Assembly (NCBI RefSeq): GCF_009937995.1
Contig: NZ_AP021881.1
Coordinates: forward strand, 992,001 to 1,056,000
Length of the DNA: 64,000 bases
Origin: Sulfuriferula nivalis
Lineage (GTDB): Bacteria > Pseudomonadota > Gammaproteobacteria > Burkholderiales > Sulfuriferulaceae
Direction: 5' to 3'
Shown here: positions 17,057 to 26,461 of the stretch, piece by piece
Layout of the letters: each line of letters opens with the position of its first letter
Numbering within the stretch: position 1 is the stretch's first letter
Position numbers and translations under genes: made by a program
The notes under the pieces: generated by a model
The model's input: only the letters and a program-made list of their open reading frames with translations
Databases searched by the model: none
What the model was told of the DNA's origin: nothing

Positions 17057-18129
17057 TGGCACCAAACGAACAGGATATTTCAGCCGTTTTGCAGGAACAA
17101 GTGGAGCTAGCTTATGCTGCTAAAACCCCACTGAATATCTGTGCGGGTAATAGCAAAGCATTTTATGGGCGTGCTGCAACCGGGCAAACACTCGATGTGT
17201 CAGCGCATGCCGGCATAGTAAGTTATGAGCCGACTGAACTGGTGCTGACCGCACGCGCAGGTACGCCATTGCGCGATATTGAATCAGCACTGGCAGTGCA
17301 CGGACAAATGCTGGCGTTTGAACCACCGCACTGGGGTGCGAGTGCGACCATAGGCGGCACGATAGCGTGTAATTTGTCTGGCCCGCGCCGTGTATATACA
17401 GGCTCTGGCAGAGATTTTTTGCTCGGTTGCCACATGATAAATGGCAAGGGTGAGCTGCTGCATTTCGGCGGTGAAGTGATGAAAAACGTGGCGGGCTACG
17501 ATGTTGCGCGCTTAATGGCTGGCGCAATGGGGACATTGGGCGTGCTGCTTGATGTAAGCCTGAAAGTCTTGCCCCTGCCTCAGCATAAATTGACTTTAGT
17601 ACGTTCTGGACTGAGTGCTACCAAGGCATTGAGTCTGATGAATCAGCTTGCGGGTCAGTCACTGCCGCTGTCGGCTTCAGCATGGGTAGATGGTGATTTG
17701 TATCTGCGCTTTTCGGGTGCTGAAAGTACTATCGAAGCAGTGCAGCACAGCCAGCAAGGTGAGGTGTTGCTTGATGACGAGAATTTCTGGATATCTATTC
17801 GTGAGTTGCAGCATCCGTATTTTGCCAGTTGTCAGCCGTTATGGCGTATAGCTTTGCCGCAAGTGGCTGCGCAGCCTGAGCTGACGGGTGACTGGTTAGT
17901 TGAGTGGGGTGGTGCGCAACGCTGGTTGCGCAGTGATGCGCCGGCAGAGGATATTCGTGCAAAAGTATCTGAATTGGGTGGTCACGCAACGTTGTTTCAT
18001 GGTGGCGACAGATCTGGTGCAGTTTTCCAGCCGTTATCAGCAGGTGTGTGGCAGTTGCATCAACGCTTGAAGCAGGCATTCGATCCAGCCGGGATATTGA
18101 ACCCAGGCCGTATGTACGAGAACCTATAA
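17056..18129 (+). CDS. glcE: glycolate oxidase subunit GlcE
   Basis: 357-residue FAD-binding subunit of the GlcDEF complex. It retains the N-terminal FAD half-domain (LNICAGNSKAFYG, and GASATIGGTIACNLSGPRR) with HFGGEVMKNVAGYDV, and lacks most of the GlcD C-terminal substrate domain, as is usual for GlcE. It is coupled by ATGA-type overlaps to glcD and followed after 1 base by glcF. Both subunits are needed for activity in characterised systems. Confidence 0.93.
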   Translation: MAPNEQDISAVLQEQVELAYAAKTPLNICAGNSKAFYGRAATGQTLDVSAHAGIVSYEPTELVLTARAGTPLRDIESALAVHGQMLAFEPPHWGASATIGGTIACNLSGPRRVYTGSGRDFLLGCHMINGKGELLHFGGEVMKNVAGYDVARLMAGAMGTLGVLLDVSLKVLPLPQHKLTLVRSGLSATKALSLMNQLAGQSLPLSASAWVDGDLYLRFSGAESTIEAVQHSQQGEVLLDDENFWISIRELQHPYFASCQPLWRIALPQVAAQPELTGDWLVEWGGAQRWLRSDAPAEDIRAKVSELGGHATLFHGGDRSGAVFQPLSAGVWQLHQRLKQAFDPAGILNPGRMYENL

Positions 18130-18130
18130 C

Positions 18131-19345
18131 ATGCAAACTAATCTGGCTGAACAATTCAAAAACACACCGCTAGGGCAGGAAGCTGATGCGATTTTGCGTA
18201 GCTGCGTGCATTGCGGATTCTGTACCGCGACCTGTCCAACCTATCAAATCCAGAGCGATGAACTGGATGGTCCGCGTGGTCGCATCTATTTGATCAAGCA
18301 GGTGTTGGAAGGCCAGCCTGCGACTGCCAAGACGCAGCTGCATCTGGATCGTTGTTTAACTTGCCGTTCCTGCGAATCGACTTGCCCATCTGGCGTGCAG
18401 TACGGGCATCTGGTTGATATCGGTCGTGCGGTGGTTGAGCAGCAAGTAGGCCGTACCTGGCGTGAAAAATTGTTGCGTGGCACGTTGCGTGCAGTGATCC
18501 CATATCGTCAGCGCTTCGGTGCTTTACTCAAGCTAGGTCGTTTGGTCAGTCCGTTACTCCCAGCGGCATTGCAACGCAAGATGCCTGCTGCACAAAATGC
18601 CGGACAGTGGCCAGCGCCACGTCATGAACGGAAAATGCTGGTGTTGCAAGGCTGCGCGCAGCCTGCAGCTACGCCGCTTACCAATGCAGCTGCCGCTCGT
18701 GTGCTGGATAAGCTGGGCGTGAGTCTGCTGGAAATCAGCACAGCAGGTTGCTGTGGTGCGTTAAGCCATCATCTGAATGCAGAGCAGGAAGCACTTGATT
18801 TTGCACGGCGTAATATCGATGCCTGGTGGCCACATATCGTGGCGGGAGCCGAAACCTTGGTGATGACTGCCAGCGGTTGTGGCGTCATGGTCAAAGATTA
18901 TGGACACTTGTTACGTAATGATCCTGACTATGCCGAAAAAGCCCAGCGCGTATCAGCAATGACGCGTGATCTGGTAGAAGTGCTGCTGCAAGAAGATTTG
19001 TCGTCACTACAACCGTATCAGCATGAGCCAATTGCGGTGCATGCACCGTGCACGTTGCAACATGGTCAGAAACTGCCGGGTAGTCTGGAACAGCTGATGC
19101 GTCGCGCTGGTTTTATTTTGACCAGCGTACCTGATGCGCATTTGTGTTGTGGCTCTGCAGGGACTTATTCGATTTTGCAGCCCACACTGTCACAGCAACT
19201 CTTGCAACAAAAACTAACCGCTTTGAACAGTGGACAACCATCCTTAATTGTCACTGCCAATGTGGGGTGTCAGCTCCATCTGGCAAGTCAGTCAGCTATT
19301 CCTGTGCAGCATTGGATTACATTGTTTGATGTGGCTGGCAATTAG
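18131..19345 (+). CDS. glcF: glycolate oxidase, iron-sulphur subunit GlcF
   Basis: 404-residue subunit with two [4Fe-4S] motifs (CVHCGFCTATCPTY at about 27-40 and CLTCRSCESTCPSG at about 77-90) and two CCG-type domains (GCCGALSHH and LCCGSAGTYS) of the heterodisulfide reductase family. It carries electrons from the flavin subunits toward the membrane. It ends the operon; an 11-bp stem-loop follows 36 bases after the stop. Confidence 0.95.
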   Translation: MQTNLAEQFKNTPLGQEADAILRSCVHCGFCTATCPTYQIQSDELDGPRGRIYLIKQVLEGQPATAKTQLHLDRCLTCRSCESTCPSGVQYGHLVDIGRAVVEQQVGRTWREKLLRGTLRAVIPYRQRFGALLKLGRLVSPLLPAALQRKMPAAQNAGQWPAPRHERKMLVLQGCAQPAATPLTNAAAARVLDKLGVSLLEISTAGCCGALSHHLNAEQEALDFARRNIDAWWPHIVAGAETLVMTASGCGVMVKDYGHLLRNDPDYAEKAQRVSAMTRDLVEVLLQEDLSSLQPYQHEPIAVHAPCTLQHGQKLPGSLEQLMRRAGFILTSVPDAHLCCGSAGTYSILQPTLSQQLLQQKLTALNSGQPSLIVTANVGCQLHLASQSAIPVQHWITLFDVAGN

Positions 19346-19381
19346 TTCGTCTAACTCTTTTCCTAATGCCTCACCTGCTGG

Positions 19382-19409
19382 TAACCTATAAATTTGATTT
19401 TATAGGTTA
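19382..19409. terminator. bidirectional stem-loop terminator
   Basis: Perfect 11-bp arms (TAACCTATAAA and TTTATAGGTTA) around a 6-base loop, between the end of glcF and the 3' end of the split minus-strand tRNA-Arg. The stem is AT-rich and no long T run follows, so a terminator role for both converging units is likely but not certain. Confidence 0.5.
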
Positions 19410-19416
19410 TGATATC

Positions 19417-19466
19417 TGGTGCCCTCGACACGAATCGAACGTGTGACCCTCCCCTTAGGAGGGGGA
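19417..19466 (-). pseudogene. 3' half of split tRNA-Arg (CCT)
   Basis: Read on the minus strand, this gives anticodon stem-loop TCCCC-CTCCTAA-GGGGA, variable loop, T-arm with TTCGATT loop, acceptor 3' strand CGAGGGC, discriminator A and encoded CCA. Upstream of the anticodon stem the sequence becomes unrelated island DNA. Joined to the segment at 51752-51790 it gives one perfect cloverleaf with acceptor pairs GCCTTCG/CGAGGGC. The host tRNA gene is therefore cut in the anticodon region. Confidence 0.93.
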
Positions 19467-19532
19467 AACGATATTATAAAAACATATATTATTCAATATG
19501 TTATATTGTAATTCCCTTTTTTTCCCTGAAAT

Positions 19533-19548
19533 GGGACAAATTGGGACA
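19533..19548. promoter_or_regulatory. left-end GGGACA repeats, possible recombinase arm sites
   Basis: Two GGGACA(A) motifs 10 bases apart, 67 bp inside the left junction. The same pair with nearly identical flanks (aaatgggacaaa-t-ttgggacaatt) recurs in the same orientation near the right end at 51638-51654. Conserved short repeats near both ends of an integrated element often bind its recombinase. The role is inferred. Confidence 0.45.
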
Positions 19549-19664
19549 ATTTGAGTGGGTTTCCCCCACCTAGGTGCAAATAAGCACATTTAAAAAAGGG
19601 GGTTACCCTAGCGTCGCAACACCCACCAGTACATTCCAGAATTAGTGACTTCGCTTAAAGTACA

Positions 19665-20060
19665 TTAATTACTTTTAGTCCTCTTGAACGATGAATTAGC
19701 AGGTTCAGTGAAGAGTTTATAAAGAGCGAAAACTTGCATCGCTGTTGTTATAACACCTGCAAATTCTTCTACTTTAGTGAGTTGGGGAGCAACGCCACCC
19801 AGCATTACAAGAATGCTTAGCGCTGTAATTACAGCAAGCATATAACGGGCGGCATTACTGCCTTGGCTAATTTTGTATGGAAAAATGCAGATAATGCCGT
19901 AAAGCACAATGTTTGACATGAAATGGTCAGCTGATACATTGCCAGCTACTTTGTCAGCTAGTGCTAATAACGCACCAAGTCCAATACTTGCCCAGATGAG
20001 ATTAACTGGCGAGGTAATAAGTTTAGATTGTTCTTTGAATGCTTCTGTTTGTAAATCCAT
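19665..20060 (-). CDS. four-helix membrane protein, unknown
   Basis: 131-residue protein with four predicted membrane segments (about residues 18-38, 48-64, 72-90, 97-118) and a basic C-terminus (SSFKRTKSN). It has no catalytic motif that I recognise. It lies alone at the left end of the island, outside the 159-bp repeats, so it is not part of cassette A. The codon choice is similar to the rest of the island. It could be an accessory of the element itself. Confidence 0.65.
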   Translation of the reverse strand: MDLQTEAFKEQSKLITSPVNLIWASIGLGALLALADKVAGNVSADHFMSNIVLYGIICIFPYKISQGSNAARYMLAVITALSILVMLGGVAPQLTKVEEFAGVITTAMQVFALYKLFTEPANSSFKRTKSN

Positions 20061-20336
20061 ACTATCCCCTGATGTAATTTACTAATTATTTTTGCTGATT
20101 TTCAACAATTTAGCACAAGTTCCTTTCTGGCTAATTACATTTCTACGAATTTCTCAAATTGAGAGTGTAGTAAGTTATCTATAAGTCAGCCATCCGCACA
20201 TGCATCAATATTGTTGATGCTCACCGAATAATGAGCATTTAAACACAATGATGCTCGTTGTACATTGATCGGATAAAATCAGCACCCTGCTCGAAGATAT
20301 GTGCAAAAATTAAAATAATCGCCATGGACATACGAT
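20061..20336. other. non-coding stretch before first 159-bp element
   Basis: AT-rich sequence without a credible gene, between the membrane protein and the first 159-bp repeat. It contains short repeats of GATGCTC/ATGAGCAT (20216-20255), which form a weak inverted repeat. No known family or RNA is recognised. Confidence 0.4.
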
Positions 20337-20495
20337 GTTAAATTGCATTCCAAATTGAGCTACTTTGTCTGAATGTTTGCATTAAATATTGACCCGACTC
20401 AAGAAATGCAACCTGTCGTGCTACATGACCAATTATCAAATTTGGTGGGTCAGACTAAAATACAAAGGATAGGTCAATCCGCGGCGCAATTTAAC
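20337..20495 (+). repeat. 159-bp inverted-end element, copy 1
   Basis: 159 bp bounded by GTTAAATTGC and GCAATTTAAC (10-bp perfect inverted ends). It contains an internal inverted pair GACCCG / GTGGGTC and no open frame. Copies 2 and 3 are the same length and close in sequence; copy 4 is inverted and more diverged. The form matches a miniature inverted-repeat transposable element. No clear target duplication flanks it. Confidence 0.82.
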
Positions 20496-20778
20496 AATCG
20501 ATCCCTCATTACAACAATGGCTCCATTTATATAGTGTTATTTTAGAATGTTAATGCCTGATCTACCCTAAGCGGAAGCTAAGGCTGAGCAACTTGATTGT
20601 TTTCTCGTCGGCCAAAATGGACATCAACGATACTTGAAAAACATAGAGGAAAATGGCCGCTTTGACCGGTTGCGGCACCCTGCACTAATGACCGCTCCAC
20701 CTTCAATACCAGTCATACCATGGGGCTATCTGTGCAACAGACTTGAATGTCGGTTTCTTAAAAATATATACAATAAAA

Positions 20779-20805
20779 ATATATGTCTACTTAGTTGACA
20801 TATAT
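20779..20805. promoter_or_regulatory. operator/promoter of cassette A
   Basis: Perfect 9-bp arms ATATATGTC (20779) and GACATATAT (20797) with a 9-bp spacer, overlapping a TATAAT -10-like box at 20803. A further GGACATAT half-site follows at 20822. It lies 48 bp before the WYL regulator. Regulators of this class (BrxR/CapW) bind such repeats at their own promoters, so autoregulation is likely. Confidence 0.6.
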
Positions 20806-20852
20806 AATGTTAAGTGTAAACTGGACATATCAACTCATGAAGGTTTTATGTT

Positions 20853-21734
20853 ATGAACAATGTCACTGACAAAGCAACGACGGTCCAGATGAAATGGGAT
20901 GTACGCCAACGCCTCATATTATTAGAAACCACCCTGCTCATGGTGGGATGGGTTCGTATTACATCCCTTATGGAAATGTTCAGTATTAGTCGTGCGCAGG
21001 CATCCAAAGATTTTCAGGGATATCAGTTATTGCGTCCAAACAACTTACGATATAACAAATCAGCAAAATACTATGAAATAAGTGATGGGTTTATGCCGCT
21101 GTTACTAACAGGCAAAACATCAGAATTGCTAAGCATCTTTCACACTCCACATACACCTAACCCTCCTGTACTTTCACTAACGGCTTATCAACCACACGCG
21201 AGTGCAATTAACCCATTGGATCGCGAAATTGATCTAACTATTTTTAGATTGATAAGTAATGCGGCATACAACCACCGTAAAGTTAAGATTTTGTATCAGT
21301 CACTTACTCAAGCTGACTCGCAAGAACGCATAATATCCCCACATACTTTGGTATATAGCGGATATCGTTGGCATATTCGTGCTTATAGTGAACATCATCA
21401 AGCATACCGAGATTTTGTGTTAGCTCGTATTAAGAACGTGCCTACGTTAATAGATGAGGTCGGTATCGATGATACAAATGATACCGAGTGGCATACACAG
21501 GTGCCCATTGTCATCGGCCCGCATCCAAATTTATCAGATAATCACAAGACAGTTATAGTTGATGATTATGGTATGTGTGACGATCAGATCACAGTTCAAA
21601 TGAGGGGTGCTTTGGTTGGGTACTTCTTAAAATTAATGCACTTAGAGCCTAGTAGAGAACACCCAGACGCTAAGGTGCAGCAAATTGTTGTTTTAAATAA
21701 AGACGTTGTTAAGCATTGGGTATGGGGTGAGTAG
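20853..21734 (+). CDS. WYL-domain transcriptional regulator (BrxR/CapW-like)
   Basis: 293-residue regulator. Residues 12-85 form a winged helix (RQRLILLETTLLMVGWVRITSLMEMF). Residues about 125-205 form a WYL domain, here with RWHIRAYSEHHQAYRDFVLARI. The end (QITVQMRGALVGYFLKLMHLEP) is the WCX dimerisation domain. This layout is that of BrxR and CapW, repressors at the head of BREX, CBASS and other phage-defence loci that respond to a nucleic-acid or nucleotide signal. It is the first gene of cassette A, 28 bases before the next gene, behind an inverted-repeat promoter. Confidence 0.88.
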   Translation: MNNVTDKATTVQMKWDVRQRLILLETTLLMVGWVRITSLMEMFSISRAQASKDFQGYQLLRPNNLRYNKSAKYYEISDGFMPLLLTGKTSELLSIFHTPHTPNPPVLSLTAYQPHASAINPLDREIDLTIFRLISNAAYNHRKVKILYQSLTQADSQERIISPHTLVYSGYRWHIRAYSEHHQAYRDFVLARIKNVPTLIDEVGIDDTNDTEWHTQVPIVIGPHPNLSDNHKTVIVDDYGMCDDQITVQMRGALVGYFLKLMHLEPSREHPDAKVQQIVVLNKDVVKHWVWGE

Positions 21735-21762
21735 GTTTTATTAAAATCAGAAAGGAAGTGTC

Positions 21763-23319
21763 ATGGGACAAATGCATGAGAGAGAACTAGCTGTGCTAAC
21801 TGAAGAAGAGTATCAGCAAGAACAAGCGGATAAGCTTAATGACGAGCTTAATCAAGATCAACAGATAGAAAAAACAGGCAGCTTAATTATTGATTTCGTA
21901 TCTTCTTACGAAAAGCATAAAACTACCATGGCGCTAGATTTATGGCTAGTAACTGAATTTAAGCAACACAAAGACATTTGGAGTGATGACGCTGAAATCG
22001 AGGAAACCGCTAAAGAAATTATTGCAACAGTCAAAAGTAACAATGAATCCAAATCTTCGCTGTACGAACACCTAGACTATGGCAAAAGCCAGGCAAGTTG
22101 GGTGGCGAGTCATATTGAGCAAGGTGCAAAAGCAGCGGGTGTTGTTAATGTTGGGCGATATGCAGGACAAATAGAAGCGACAATAGGACAAGCCAATACT
22201 GATATGGCCCGCACTATATTTACTAAAGATGCAAATATCAGCCAGGCACTTAATCTAGACGGTTTTATTGCTGAACAACACCATGTTGATACATTTAATT
22301 TAGAAGCCGCCGCGCAAGGCAGTTCTTACCGTGCTAAAGCCTTGGTGCCTGATGGCACAGCCTATGGCAAAAACTCTATGGACATAGGTATCTATGACGA
22401 GAAAGGGCAATTGGTTAAACGTTATCAAGCAAAATATGGGCAACATGCCGATGCGACACAAGATTTATGGGAAAAAGGCGATTATCGTGGTCAGCGCAAA
22501 TTAGTGCCTGCTGATCAGGTTAATGATATCAATGGTGCAACCGACAAGATAGAGCATGACGGCGTGCAATCCAAGCCTTTAACCAAGGCTGAAGCCAAAG
22601 AGTTACAGGACAAGGCGCAGCGACATGAGGAAAGTAAAACCTACGAATGGAATGATGTTTCACGCACGGAGATCGCCAAGCAAATTGGTAAGCAAGCGCT
22701 CGTAGGCGCGGCACTCACAGCGGGGTTTCATGGCGTTCGTGTATTCGGACGGCGTATATGGAACGACTTACTGGGCAAGAAGAACCCACCACTCAGTGCC
22801 GATTTACAAGATTTTTTTCAGAGTTCGGTTAAAAGTGCCGCGCATGTTGGCGTACAGGTTGCTGTTTCGGGTGCGATTGTTGTTTCTGCAAAGAATGGGT
22901 GGCTAGGGGCTGTGTTAAAGAACTCACCCGCTGGTCGCCTTGCGTCTATGGCATATCTGGGTATGGAAAATGCAAAAGTCTTATTCAAATTTGCAAAAGG
23001 TGAAATGACAGGGGAAGAAGCTGCTGATGCAATGGGAAAAACCACTACCAGCCTGGCAATCAGCATGGCTAGTGCCGCTCAAGGCGCGATGCTTGGCGCA
23101 GCATATGGCACGGTATTTGGTCCAGCAGGAACGATTGTTGGTGGCATTGTTGGTGGTATAGCGGCAGGCATGGCTGGCAGCAAAATAGGTGAAGCGGTTT
23201 ATGAAGGCGGTAAAAACATCGTCAAAACAGCCGTGAAAGCGATTGGTAGCACTGTTTCGGCGGTGTATGAAGGCGTGAAAAACGTGAGCAGGGCAATTAA
23301 TCCAATGAATTGGTTGTGA
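21763..23319 (+). CDS. nuclease-like protein with glycine-zipper membrane region
   Basis: 518 residues, no assigned function. Residues 1-130 are acidic and helical. Residues 160-250 resemble a PD-(D/E)XK-type nuclease core: GFIAEQHH (E171), NSMDIGIYDEKG (D207), then RYQAKYG (Q222, K224). After a charged linker (265-310), residues 315-400 are partly hydrophobic, and 436-482 form a long Gly/Ala stretch with GxxxG spacing (AAYGTVFGPAGTIVGGIVGG), a glycine zipper as found in pore-forming and membrane-inserting proteins. A DNA-cutting domain joined to a membrane-inserting domain suggests a toxic effector. Start has AAAGGAAG upstream. The fold assignment is by eye only. Confidence 0.65.
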   Translation: MGQMHERELAVLTEEEYQQEQADKLNDELNQDQQIEKTGSLIIDFVSSYEKHKTTMALDLWLVTEFKQHKDIWSDDAEIEETAKEIIATVKSNNESKSSLYEHLDYGKSQASWVASHIEQGAKAAGVVNVGRYAGQIEATIGQANTDMARTIFTKDANISQALNLDGFIAEQHHVDTFNLEAAAQGSSYRAKALVPDGTAYGKNSMDIGIYDEKGQLVKRYQAKYGQHADATQDLWEKGDYRGQRKLVPADQVNDINGATDKIEHDGVQSKPLTKAEAKELQDKAQRHEESKTYEWNDVSRTEIAKQIGKQALVGAALTAGFHGVRVFGRRIWNDLLGKKNPPLSADLQDFFQSSVKSAAHVGVQVAVSGAIVVSAKNGWLGAVLKNSPAGRLASMAYLGMENAKVLFKFAKGEMTGEEAADAMGKTTTSLAISMASAAQGAMLGAAYGTVFGPAGTIVGGIVGGIAAGMAGSKIGEAVYEGGKNIVKTAVKAIGSTVSAVYEGVKNVSRAINPMNWL

Positions 23320-23360
23320 CCAATGGTTGATATATCAATTTTTAAGTTAGAGGAAAAATT

Positions 23361-24617
23361 ATGAAAATGATTAAATTTGACCTTCAAATGAAGGGCGTAA
23401 AAATAACCAGTGTTGAAGAATTGCAAGATAACTTCAGTGCCGATATTTTGCCTATTTTTCAATCAGGGCGATTAGCTAAATGGTTCAAATCGCGGGATAT
23501 GCTAGATCAGGCACTTGCCATCGAAGCCATAGCCAAAGACAGTAGTGAATTACAACAACTCGGCAATATTTGTCGTGCACTGGATCTGGATGATGATGAA
23601 GAAGTATTGCGGTTTTTGTTGGATGATAGAGCCGCTCCTCAAATCACACCTGTTACACCGACAGTTGAAGTTGAAGAAGATACGATAATCATTACAAAGT
23701 CAGGGATAGATTGGAGCGGTCAGGATATGAGTGGTCGTCGTTTTATTGGTGAGGATTTGCGACATGCTAATTTAGCAGGTGCTAATTTAGCAGGTGCCGA
23801 CTTGTCAGGAGCAAATCTGAGCCATTCTAATTTGAAGGGTGCTAATTTAACTGGAACTATAGTGAGTCAGGCAGACTTTACGTCTGCTAATTTGTCAAAT
23901 GCGACTTTGAACTCTTTAAAAGCAGAAGCTGGAGTTTGCTTTATCCAAGCCAATCTTGAAAAAGCAATATTTAACGATGCCATTCTGCATGGTGCGGATT
24001 TTACTGAATCTTGCTTAAATGAGGTCAATTTTACAGGAACTCAATTTACTAACGTGAATTTTACACAAGCCAATTTGAATGCATCTGTTTTGAAAGCAGC
24101 GCATTTTTCAGGGATGATTAACTTGTTTAGAGCGGATTTATCATTTGCTGACTTAACTAATGTCGTGCTGCCATATGATGCTAACTTGGCTGAAATGAAG
24201 CTAACTGGTTCAATTGGATACATAGAAAACTATTTTCTTGGTTTAGACGTGCTAGACACTGAGGATGCCGAGGAAGTGAAAACAGCATTGATGGAAGCCA
24301 CGGAAATGGCAGTAAAAGTCAATTTAGCAGAGCAAAATGTAAATGAACTTGAAAAAAAATTAGCCAATTATGTAGAGTATATGAAAGGGCGCGATATCTT
24401 CGACGGCGAGTCGGGTGAAAGTCTCAAAGAGATCGCCATAAATAAAATGACTACGGCTCTAAGACAGGCAAAAATTGAAAGAGAGGGGATAAGAGCGAAT
24501 GCAGCCAGATTAATGGAGAAAGCTAAATTTATGTTTTCAAACATTAAAGAACCCATGCTCCAGGAAGAAGAGCCGCTTTCGAAGCGAATGCTTCGCTCAT
24601 GGTATGTTAAATTATGA
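23361..24617 (+). CDS. pentapeptide-repeat protein
   Basis: 418 residues. Residues 10-90 form a helical domain (VEELQDNFSADILPIFQSGRLAKWFKSR), of a type seen at the N-terminus of varied bacterial signalling and defence proteins. Residues about 118-280 are pentapeptide repeats of the A(N/D)LxG type (LAGANLAGADLSGANLSHSNL), which fold into a right-handed square beta helix, sometimes mimicking DNA. Residues 300-400 form a coiled-coil-like helical tail. The ribosome binding site AGAGGAAA precedes the start. It is part of the cassette A operon. A scaffold or DNA-mimic role is possible but unproven. Confidence 0.85.
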   Translation: MKMIKFDLQMKGVKITSVEELQDNFSADILPIFQSGRLAKWFKSRDMLDQALAIEAIAKDSSELQQLGNICRALDLDDDEEVLRFLLDDRAAPQITPVTPTVEVEEDTIIITKSGIDWSGQDMSGRRFIGEDLRHANLAGANLAGADLSGANLSHSNLKGANLTGTIVSQADFTSANLSNATLNSLKAEAGVCFIQANLEKAIFNDAILHGADFTESCLNEVNFTGTQFTNVNFTQANLNASVLKAAHFSGMINLFRADLSFADLTNVVLPYDANLAEMKLTGSIGYIENYFLGLDVLDTEDAEEVKTALMEATEMAVKVNLAEQNVNELEKKLANYVEYMKGRDIFDGESGESLKEIAINKMTTALRQAKIEREGIRANAARLMEKAKFMFSNIKEPMLQEEEPLSKRMLRSWYVKL

Positions 24618-24889
24618 TAAATAAAAATAGTTATTTTGACCGTATAGACGTTGTGTCGCCTGCTGGAATAGCAGTTTTAAAACTTTATGATGAGTTAACT
24701 GATACAAACTATATAGTGGAAAAACTTGATACATTGTCTTATGGCGGTGGGGATTTTGAAAAATGGAGTGTATTCATTACTTCAAACTCAAATACCAGAT
24801 ATGAATATCGTAAACGATTTGATACAAAAACAGCAACAGAGGAATATGTTAATGAAGTAAAAAATATGTTGAAAAATATTGAGGCATAA
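24614..24889 (+). CDS. small protein, unknown, cassette A
   Basis: 91-residue protein overlapping the pentapeptide gene by an ATGATAA junction and followed after 14 bases by the AAA+ gene, so it is translated as part of the operon. It appears to form a mixed alpha/beta fold (GGGDFEKWSVFITSNSNTRYEYRKRF, then a C-terminal helix). I do not recognise the family. Tight coupling on both sides suggests it is a component of the same system. Confidence 0.65.
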   Translation: MINKNSYFDRIDVVSPAGIAVLKLYDELTDTNYIVEKLDTLSYGGGDFEKWSVFITSNSNTRYEYRKRFDTKTATEEYVNEVKNMLKNIEA

Positions 24890-24903
24890 AAAGGGGCAAT
24901 GAA

Positions 24904-26412
24904 ATGACGACATCAGCATCAATACAAATAATCAATCATATCCGTAGTTATGTCGAATCCCGTTATCCCATGCTTTATTTGGTGACATCTGAAGATGCTG
25001 TGGCTGACGACATCATCTGCGCACTGACTGAAGGTCGAAAAATCACCGAATGGAATATGGCACTGGGTTTGGTTAACTTCGCGACTAAGCAACCCTATAT
25101 GGAGGATGAATATAAAGATTTATCTGCCGCTTTATTGTGGATGCTGGAACAAGATTTTGAACAGCAGATTATAGTGATTCGGGATGTGCATTTAGGTTTG
25201 CGTGATAACGCGATTGCCGTGGCTAGGCTTAAAGCCTTGGTGATGCAAGTGCTAGGACGAGCGCATACGCATATCACTATTTTCTTAGTGGCTACTCAGG
25301 TTTATATTCCTGTTGAGTTGGAGAAATTTACCACATTATTCGATTTGCCATTGCCTGACGAAATAAGCATTCGTGGCTTAATTGAAGATGAGGCACTCAT
25401 GCTTGATGTGTGTATTGACGAGGAAACGATTAGTCAATTGGCCACGTCATTCCAAGGGCTTACACATTACGAGATTAAGCAATTGCTCAAGCGTAGTTAT
25501 CAAACTGAGGGGGAGATTGGTCGTCAGCATATAGAGCTAATTCATGATGAAAAAGCGCAGATTATCCAAAAAAATGGTGCGCTGGAATTGATTAAGACTA
25601 AAGAAAGTCTGGCGAGTATCGGTGGTTTGAAGAATCTTAAAACCTGGCTAAGACAAAAAGAAAAGATATTAGCGAACTGGTCTGATGCACGTAAATTCGG
25701 TGTAGAAACACCAAAGGGAATTATGGTTGTGGGTATGCCTGGTTGTGGCAAATCACTCACGGCTAAAGCGACTGCGAGCTTATTTAAGCTACCTTTGCTC
25801 AAGCTGGATATGGGTTCCATGATGGGTAAATATGTAGGTGAAAGCGAAGGTAATATGCGCCGCGCGTTAAAAGTGGCGGAAGCGGTTAGCCCATGCGTGC
25901 TATGGGTTGATGAAGTCGAAAAGGCATTTGTCGGCATCGGCAGTCAAGGAGCTGGATCAGAAGTAGCGACACGAATGTTTGGTTATTTCTTAACTTGGAT
26001 GCAGGAAAAAACCAGCCAGGTATTTGTCATCGCCACAGCCAATGACATATCGGCTTTACCACCTGAATTGTTACGTAAAGGCCGTTTTGATGAGATTTTT
26101 TATGTAGATTTCCCTAACGAGATTGAGCGTAAAGACATTTTCAGCCTGCATCTTAAAAAACGCGGCAAACTCAATGAACATACCGACCTTGGGCAACTTG
26201 CGAAAGATACCATGGATTATTCGGGTGCTGACATCGAATCCGTTGTTAAAGATGCGATCGAAAGCGCATTTGTGGAAGGTAAAGCAGAGTTAGATACCGT
26301 GCGTTTGCAAAAAATCATTATCAACACCCAACCATTGGGCGCTGTGATGAAAGACAAGGTAAAAGAATATAAGGATAAATTTGAAAAGATGAAAATCAAA
26401 AAAGCCTCGTGA
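24904..26412 (+). CDS. Ycf46-like AAA+ ATPase
   Basis: 502-residue AAA+ ATPase of the Ycf46 type, known from plastids, cyanobacteria and scattered bacteria. The N-terminal 230 residues form a degenerate AAA-like domain that begins with a helix and [10 protein letters not shown]. The second domain is complete: Walker A GMPGCGKS (277-284), Walker [10 protein letters not shown] (332-340), sensor 1 ATAN (377-380) and Arg finger in RKGRFDE (391-397). Such ATPases remodel proteins as hexamers. It is preceded by AAAAGGGGC and is the last large gene of the cassette A operon. A chaperone or trigger role for the effector upstream is inference. Confidence 0.88.
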   Translation: MTTSASIQIINHIRSYVESRYPMLYLVTSEDAVADDIICALTEGRKITEWNMALGLVNFATKQPYMEDEYKDLSAALLWMLEQDFEQQIIVIRDVHLGLRDNAIAVARLKALVMQVLGRAHTHITIFLVATQVYIPVELEKFTTLFDLPLPDEISIRGLIEDEALMLDVCIDEETISQLATSFQGLTHYEIKQLLKRSYQTEGEIGRQHIELIHDEKAQIIQKNGALELIKTKESLASIGGLKNLKTWLRQKEKILANWSDARKFGVETPKGIMVVGMPGCGKSLTAKATASLFKLPLLKLDMGSMMGKYVGESEGNMRRALKVAEAVSPCVLWVDEVEKAFVGIGSQGAGSEVATRMFGYFLTWMQEKTSQVFVIATANDISALPPELLRKGRFDEIFYVDFPNEIERKDIFSLHLKKRGKLNEHTDLGQLAKDTMDYSGADIESVVKDAIESAFVEGKAELDTVRLQKIIINTQPLGAVMKDKVKEYKDKFEKMKIKKAS

Positions 26413-26461
26413 ATATGAATGATGCTTGTGGATTTAGTATTAATTTTTGTGCCCTTGAAAA

